A DNA stretch of 29,050 nucleotides from contig JAEWFH010000129.1 of the NCBI GenBank assembly GCA_023388955.1, positions 1-29,050 on the forward strand, written 5' to 3'. The notes below the pieces were generated by a model. It did no database searches. It was not told the DNA's origin and worked only from the letters and a program-made list of their open reading frames with translations. This stretch comes from Pseudomonadota bacterium (lineage in GTDB: Bacteria > Pseudomonadota > Gammaproteobacteria > Xanthomonadales > Xanthomonadaceae). Positions within the stretch are counted from its first letter, which is position 1. The number at the start of each line of letters is the position of its first letter. This document shows positions 25,967 through 29,050 of this stretch, piece by piece. Made by a program: the position numbers and the translations under genes.

Positions 25967-26024
25967 CGCCGCCGGATCGGCGGACGCGGCACAATGGCCG
26001 GCCCTCCCGCCCCTTTCCGAGCCC

Positions 26025-26540
26025 ATGGACCGACCTTCTTCCTTTGATCGCGACCAGTTGCTGGCCTGCGCCCGTGGCGAGATGTTCGGCCCCGGCAACG
26101 CACGCCTGCCGGCGCCGCCGATGCTGATGTTCGACCGCATCACCGAGATCTCGACCGAGGGCGGCAAGTACGGCAAGGGCGTGATCCGCGCCGAACTCGA
26201 CATCCGCTCCGACCTGTGGTTTTTCGACTGCCACTTCCTCGGCGATCCGGTCATGCCCGGCTGCCTGGGCGTGGATGCGATGTGGCAGCTGTGCGGTTTC
26301 TACCTGCCGTGGCTGGGCGAGCCCGGCCGCGGCCGTGCGCTCGGCGTGGGGCAGGTCAAGTTCACCGGGCAGATCCTCCCGGACGCGAAACTGGTGACCT
26401 ACGAGATCGACATCCGCCGGGTGATGCGCGGCAAGCTGGCACTGGTGATCGGCGACGGCCGCACGCTGGTCGACGGTCGCGAGATCTACACGGCCTCCGA
26501 CCTTAGAGTGGGCCTGTTCACCTCGACGGAAGGGTTCTGA
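26025..26540 (+). CDS. fabA: 3-hydroxydecanoyl-ACP dehydratase/isomerase
   Basis: A 171-residue hot-dog-fold enzyme that dehydrates 3-hydroxydecanoyl-ACP and isomerises the trans-2 double bond to cis-3, the branch point of oxygen-independent unsaturated fatty acid synthesis. His70 (FFDCHFLGD) and Asp84 (PGCLGVDAMWQL) are at exactly the E. coli catalytic positions when ATG 26025 is used. An earlier in-frame ATG at 25881 would add 48 residues and swallow the promoter. fabB starts two bases after the stop. Confidence 0.97.
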   Translation: MDRPSSFDRDQLLACARGEMFGPGNARLPAPPMLMFDRITEISTEGGKYGKGVIRAELDIRSDLWFFDCHFLGDPVMPGCLGVDAMWQLCGFYLPWLGEPGRGRALGVGQVKFTGQILPDAKLVTYEIDIRRVMRGKLALVIGDGRTLVDGREIYTASDLRVGLFTSTEGF

Positions 26541-26542
26541 GC

Positions 26543-27787
26543 ATGGCCGCCAACACTGTCGCCGGCAGCCGCCGCGTCGTCGTCACCGGCATGGGCGTGG
26601 TGTCGTGCATCGGCAACGCCGCCGCCAGCGTCACCGAGTCACTGCGCGCATTGAAGTCGGGCATCCGCTTCATCCCCGAGTACGCGCAGATGGGCCTGCG
26701 CAGCCATGTCGCCGGCGCACCGCAGATCGACCTGGTCGAGCAGATCGACCGCAAGCTCAAGCGCTTCATGGGCGACGCCGCAGCCTACGCCTACGTGGCC
26801 ATGCGCGACGCGATCGCCCGCGCCGGGCTGTCCGAAGAGCTGGTCCGCGGGGAACGCTCCGGCCTGATCGCCGGCTCCGGCGGCGGCTCGCCGGAATGGC
26901 AGATCGCCACCGGCGACCTGCTGCGCGAAAAGGGCGTGCGCAAGGTCGGCCCGTACATGGTCCCGCGCACCATGGGTTCGACCGTGTCGGCGGCACTGTC
27001 GACCGCGTTCGGGATCCGCGGCCTGAGCTATTCGATCTCGGCGGCCTGCGCGACCTCGGCCCATTGCATCGGCGCGGCGGCGGACCTGATCCGCTACGGC
27101 GTGAAGGACGTGATGTTCGCCGGCGGCGGCGAGGAGCTGCACTGGGGCATGACCTCGCAGTTCGACGCGATGGGCGCGCTGTCGACCAAGCACAACGACA
27201 CCCCGGAGTCGGCCTCGCGGCCGTACGACGTCGACCGCGACGGCTTCGTCATCGCCGGCGGTGGCGGCATGCTGGTGCTGGAGGAGTACGAGCACGCAAA
27301 GGCCCGTGGCGCCGAGATCCTCGCCGAGCTGGTCGGTTACGGCGTTACCTCCGACGGCGTCGACATGGTCGCTCCGTCCGGCGAGGGCGCGGTGCGCTGC
27401 ATGAAGCAGGCGCTGGCCGGCCTCGACGGCCAGGGCGTCGGGCCGATCGACTACCTCAACACCCACGGCACCTCGACCCCGGTCGGCGACGTGGTCGAAC
27501 TGGGCGCGGTGCGCGAGGTGTTCGGCAACGACGTGCCGCCGCTGTCCTCGACCAAGGCCCTGACCGGCCACTCCCTGGGCGCGGCCAGCGTGCACGAGGC
27601 GATCTACAGCCTGCTGATGCTGCGCGAGGGCTTCATGGCCGGCTCGGCCAATATCGACAACCTCGACCCGAAGGCCGAAGGCTTCCCGGTCCTGCGCGAA
27701 AGCCGCGAGGCGAAGCTCCGGACCGTGATGTCCAACAGCTTCGGCTTCGGCGGCACCAACGCCACGCTGGTATTCGCCGCGGTGTAA
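26543..27787 (+). CDS. fabB: 3-oxoacyl-ACP synthase I
   Basis: A 414-residue condensing enzyme that elongates the cis-unsaturated acyl-ACP made by FabA. Cys169 (SISAACATSAHC) is the nucleophile; His308 (NTHGTSTP), Lys338 (SSTKALTGH) and His343 complete the catalytic set. The C-terminal SNSFGFGGTNATL is the family signature. ATG 26543 has GGAAGGG upstream within the end of fabA. The fabA-fabB pair is the standard operon. Confidence 0.97.
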   Translation: MAANTVAGSRRVVVTGMGVVSCIGNAAASVTESLRALKSGIRFIPEYAQMGLRSHVAGAPQIDLVEQIDRKLKRFMGDAAAYAYVAMRDAIARAGLSEELVRGERSGLIAGSGGGSPEWQIATGDLLREKGVRKVGPYMVPRTMGSTVSAALSTAFGIRGLSYSISAACATSAHCIGAAADLIRYGVKDVMFAGGGEELHWGMTSQFDAMGALSTKHNDTPESASRPYDVDRDGFVIAGGGGMLVLEEYEHAKARGAEILAELVGYGVTSDGVDMVAPSGEGAVRCMKQALAGLDGQGVGPIDYLNTHGTSTPVGDVVELGAVREVFGNDVPPLSSTKALTGHSLGAASVHEAIYSLLMLREGFMAGSANIDNLDPKAEGFPVLRESREAKLRTVMSNSFGFGGTNATLVFAAV

Positions 27788-27824
27788 GGCCCCGAGCCGC
27801 CCCGGCTGAACCCCGGCGGCGGCC

Positions 27825-27838
27825 CTGATCTGGATCAA
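27825..27838 (+). promoter_or_regulatory. FNR/Anr-like box upstream of the His-rich protein gene
   Basis: CTGAT-CTGG-ATCAA, nine of ten half-site bases matching the FNR consensus. The centre at 27831.5 is 32 bases from a weak -10-like CAGCAT (27861-27866), so a start near 27873 and a 20-base leader are predicted. Confidence 0.78.
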
Positions 27839-27892
27839 CTACCTTAGCAGCCGGTGGGTCCAGCATGGGCCCACGACTCACGGAGGAAGCCC

Positions 27893-28447
27893 ATGAACAA
27901 GCTATCCCTCGCCGCTGCGCTGGCCCTGGTGCTCGCAAGCGGCCATGCCGTCGCCCAGGACGCCCATCAGCACGACCATGCGGCGCCCGCGTCCGCGGCG
28001 GCCCACGATCACGCCGCGCATGCCGCCGACCCGGCCCACCAGCACGACCCCGACCACCACGACGCCCACCACGGGGTGATGGAGATCCCGGCCGGCCACG
28101 TGCCCTGGACCCCCGACGCGCCACTGATGGCCGGCATGCGCCGCGTCGGTGAAGCGGTACAGGCCCTGCACCACCATGAGATGGGCCACCTGGGCAACGA
28201 GCACGTGCTGGCCCTGGCCGGCGAGGTGGACGAGGCGATCGCCTACATGTTCGCCAACTGCAGCCTCGAACCCGAACCGGACATCGCCCTGCACGGCCTG
28301 CTGGCCCGGTTGATGGCCGGCACCCGCGACCTGGAGCAGGACCCGTCCGCGGCCGCTCCAGTGGCCGGGATGCGGGCGGTGGTGGAGGACTACCCGAAGC
28401 TGTTCGACGACCCCGGGTTCACGGCGGACGTCAGCGCGGCGGAATGA
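27893..28447 (+). CDS. Secreted histidine-rich protein, probable metal binding
   Basis: A 184-residue protein that I do not recognise. It begins with a signal peptide (LSLAAALALVLASGHAVA, predicted cut after AVA near residue 22). Next comes a stretch (about 24-61) dominated by His, Asp and Ala with HQHDH, HDHAAH and HHDAHHG, suited to binding copper, nickel or zinc. The C-terminal part (about 70-184) looks helical and has ALHHHEMGHLGNEH and one Cys (FANCSLEPEPD). ATG 27893 has GGAGGA at good distance. The strong FNR-like box suggests a periplasmic role in anaerobic or NO metabolism, such as metal delivery to a reductase. Its 3' end overlaps that of convergent bioD by 17 bases. Confidence 0.82.
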   Translation: MNKLSLAAALALVLASGHAVAQDAHQHDHAAPASAAAHDHAAHAADPAHQHDPDHHDAHHGVMEIPAGHVPWTPDAPLMAGMRRVGEAVQALHHHEMGHLGNEHVLALAGEVDEAIAYMFANCSLEPEPDIALHGLLARLMAGTRDLEQDPSAAAPVAGMRAVVEDYPKLFDDPGFTADVSAAE

Positions 28448-29050
28448 ACGGAGGCGGGACCTCCAACCGTCCCGCCAGCGCCGCCGGATCCACCGGATCC
28501 TGGAACGGCAGCCGCCCCCAGCACGGGGCGGCCAGCCGCTCGCCAAGGATGCGGAAGTTCTCGTCCACCCGCTCCATGCCGGGGTCGACCTCGCAGCCGA
28601 TCCACCCGATCAGCCGCAGCCCGTCATCGGCGATGGCGCGCATCGTCAGCCGCGCATGGTTGATGCAACCCAGGCGCAGCCCGACCACGAGCAATACCGG
28701 CAGGCGCAGCGCACGCGCCACGTCGGCCTGGTCCAGCGTCGGCGACAGCGGCGCGGCCCAACCGCCCACGCCCTCGACGACGACCGCGCGGCCGGGAGCC
28801 TGCAGGCGCTCGAAGGCCTCCAGCATGGGCGCCAGTTCGACGCTGCGACCCTCGTCCATCGCCGCCAGCTCCGGTGCCAGCGGGCGCTCGAGCGCATACG
28901 GGTTGAGGTCGTCGTACTCCGGCCGCGGCTGGCTGGCCGCCTGCAGGGCCAGCGCATCATCGTTGCGCAGGGCACCCTCCACCCGGATCGAACCACTGGC
29001 CACCGGCTTCATGCCGACCGCCTCGTGGCCCATCGCGCGCAAGGCGTGCA
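28431..29050 (-). CDS. bioD: Dethiobiotin synthetase, 5' end outside the window
   Basis: About 205 C-terminal residues of an ATP-dependent enzyme that forms the ureido ring of dethiobiotin from diaminopelargonate and CO2. AVGMKPVASG is the conserved segment after the P-loop helix, VVEGVGGWAAPL the Mg/substrate region, and LLVVGLRLGCINHARLT the next conserved part. The N-terminal P-loop lies beyond base 29050. It is convergent with the His-rich gene. It shows no link to the anaerobic set. Confidence 0.93.
   Translation of the reverse strand, partial: HALRAMGHEAVGMKPVASGSIRVEGALRNDDALALQAASQPRPEYDDLNPYALERPLAPELAAMDEGRSVELAPMLEAFERLQAPGRAVVVEGVGGWAAPLSPTLDQADVARALRLPVLLVVGLRLGCINHARLTMRAIADDGLRLIGWIGCEVDPGMERVDENFRILGERLAAPCWGRLPFQDPVDPAALAGRLEVPPPFIPPR

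Larger units (their letters stand above)
25659..26024. other. Divergent control region ccoN/fabA
   Basis: These 366 bases hold no convincing gene. They contain two outward-facing FNR-like promoters, described separately. Each has a CACAAT hexamer as -10 at matching distance from its box (25692 down to 25687 for ccoN; 25990-25995 for fabA). The middle part (about 25740-25940) shows nothing I can name. Confidence 0.6.

Noticed and set aside
25881..26024. An N-terminal extension of FabA from ATG 25881.
   Set aside because: The added residues are not FabA-like. The start at 26025 puts His70 and Asp84 at E. coli positions, and the extension would cover the predicted promoter.
27796..27820. Imperfect hairpin after fabB as a terminator.
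   Set aside because: Only six contiguous pairs before mismatches and no T-run. It may slow polymerase, but the evidence is too weak to list.

Overview
The window is a GC-rich, gene-dense chromosomal segment from a gammaproteobacterium. It most resembles the Lysobacteraceae/Xanthomonadaceae group (Lysobacter, Luteimonas or Pseudoxanthomonas type), which is an inference from gene content and codon bias only. Nearly every gene serves life at low oxygen or without it: NO reduction, high-affinity cbb3 respiration, oxygen-independent ubiquinone synthesis, NAD synthesis and oxygen-independent unsaturated fatty acid synthesis. No mobile element, CRISPR array, tRNA or rRNA was seen.

Layout. (1) 1-969, plus strand: the 3' end of hemN and an Fnr-type regulator with a cysteine cluster. 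(2) 1073-8214, plus: quinol-dependent NO reductase norB, two perfect hairpins, then a tight run of nnrS, a SirB2-family gene, a PLP-dependent decarboxylase and a Cds1-like cysteine desulfhydrase/synthase homologue. (3) 8331-11819, plus: ubiD, ubiU, ubiV. (4) 15206-11826, minus: one continuous frame joining an AroQ chorismate mutase domain to UbiT, then nadA and nadB. (5) queD (minus), divergent from a second Fnr/Anr-type regulator (15724-16503, plus). (6) 25658-16507, minus: ccoN-O-Q-P, a small membrane protein, ccoG-H-I-S and a SafE/DsbD-like membrane protein. (7) 26025-27787, plus: fabA-fabB. (8) A histidine-rich secreted protein, and bioD cut by the window edge.

The parts are tied together by nine copies of an FNR/Anr-like palindrome (TTGAY-N4-RTCAA and close variants). 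They lie before norB, nnrS, ubiD, ubiU, the chorismate mutase-ubiT frame, ccoN, fabA and the His-rich gene, and one lies inside the chorismate mutase-ubiT frame just before the UbiT domain. Both regulators in the window carry the cysteines of an oxygen-labile [4Fe-4S] cluster and the ExxSR recognition helix of Fnr, so either or both could read these sites.

The most novel point is the chorismate mutase-UbiT fusion. Chorismate mutase makes prephenate, the compound that U32-family hydroxylases related to UbiU/UbiV (TrhP, RlhA) depend on for oxygen-independent hydroxylation. All catalytic residues but one of E. coli AroQ align in the fused domain. I infer that the cell supplies prephenate at the ubiquinone-assembly site when oxygen is absent.
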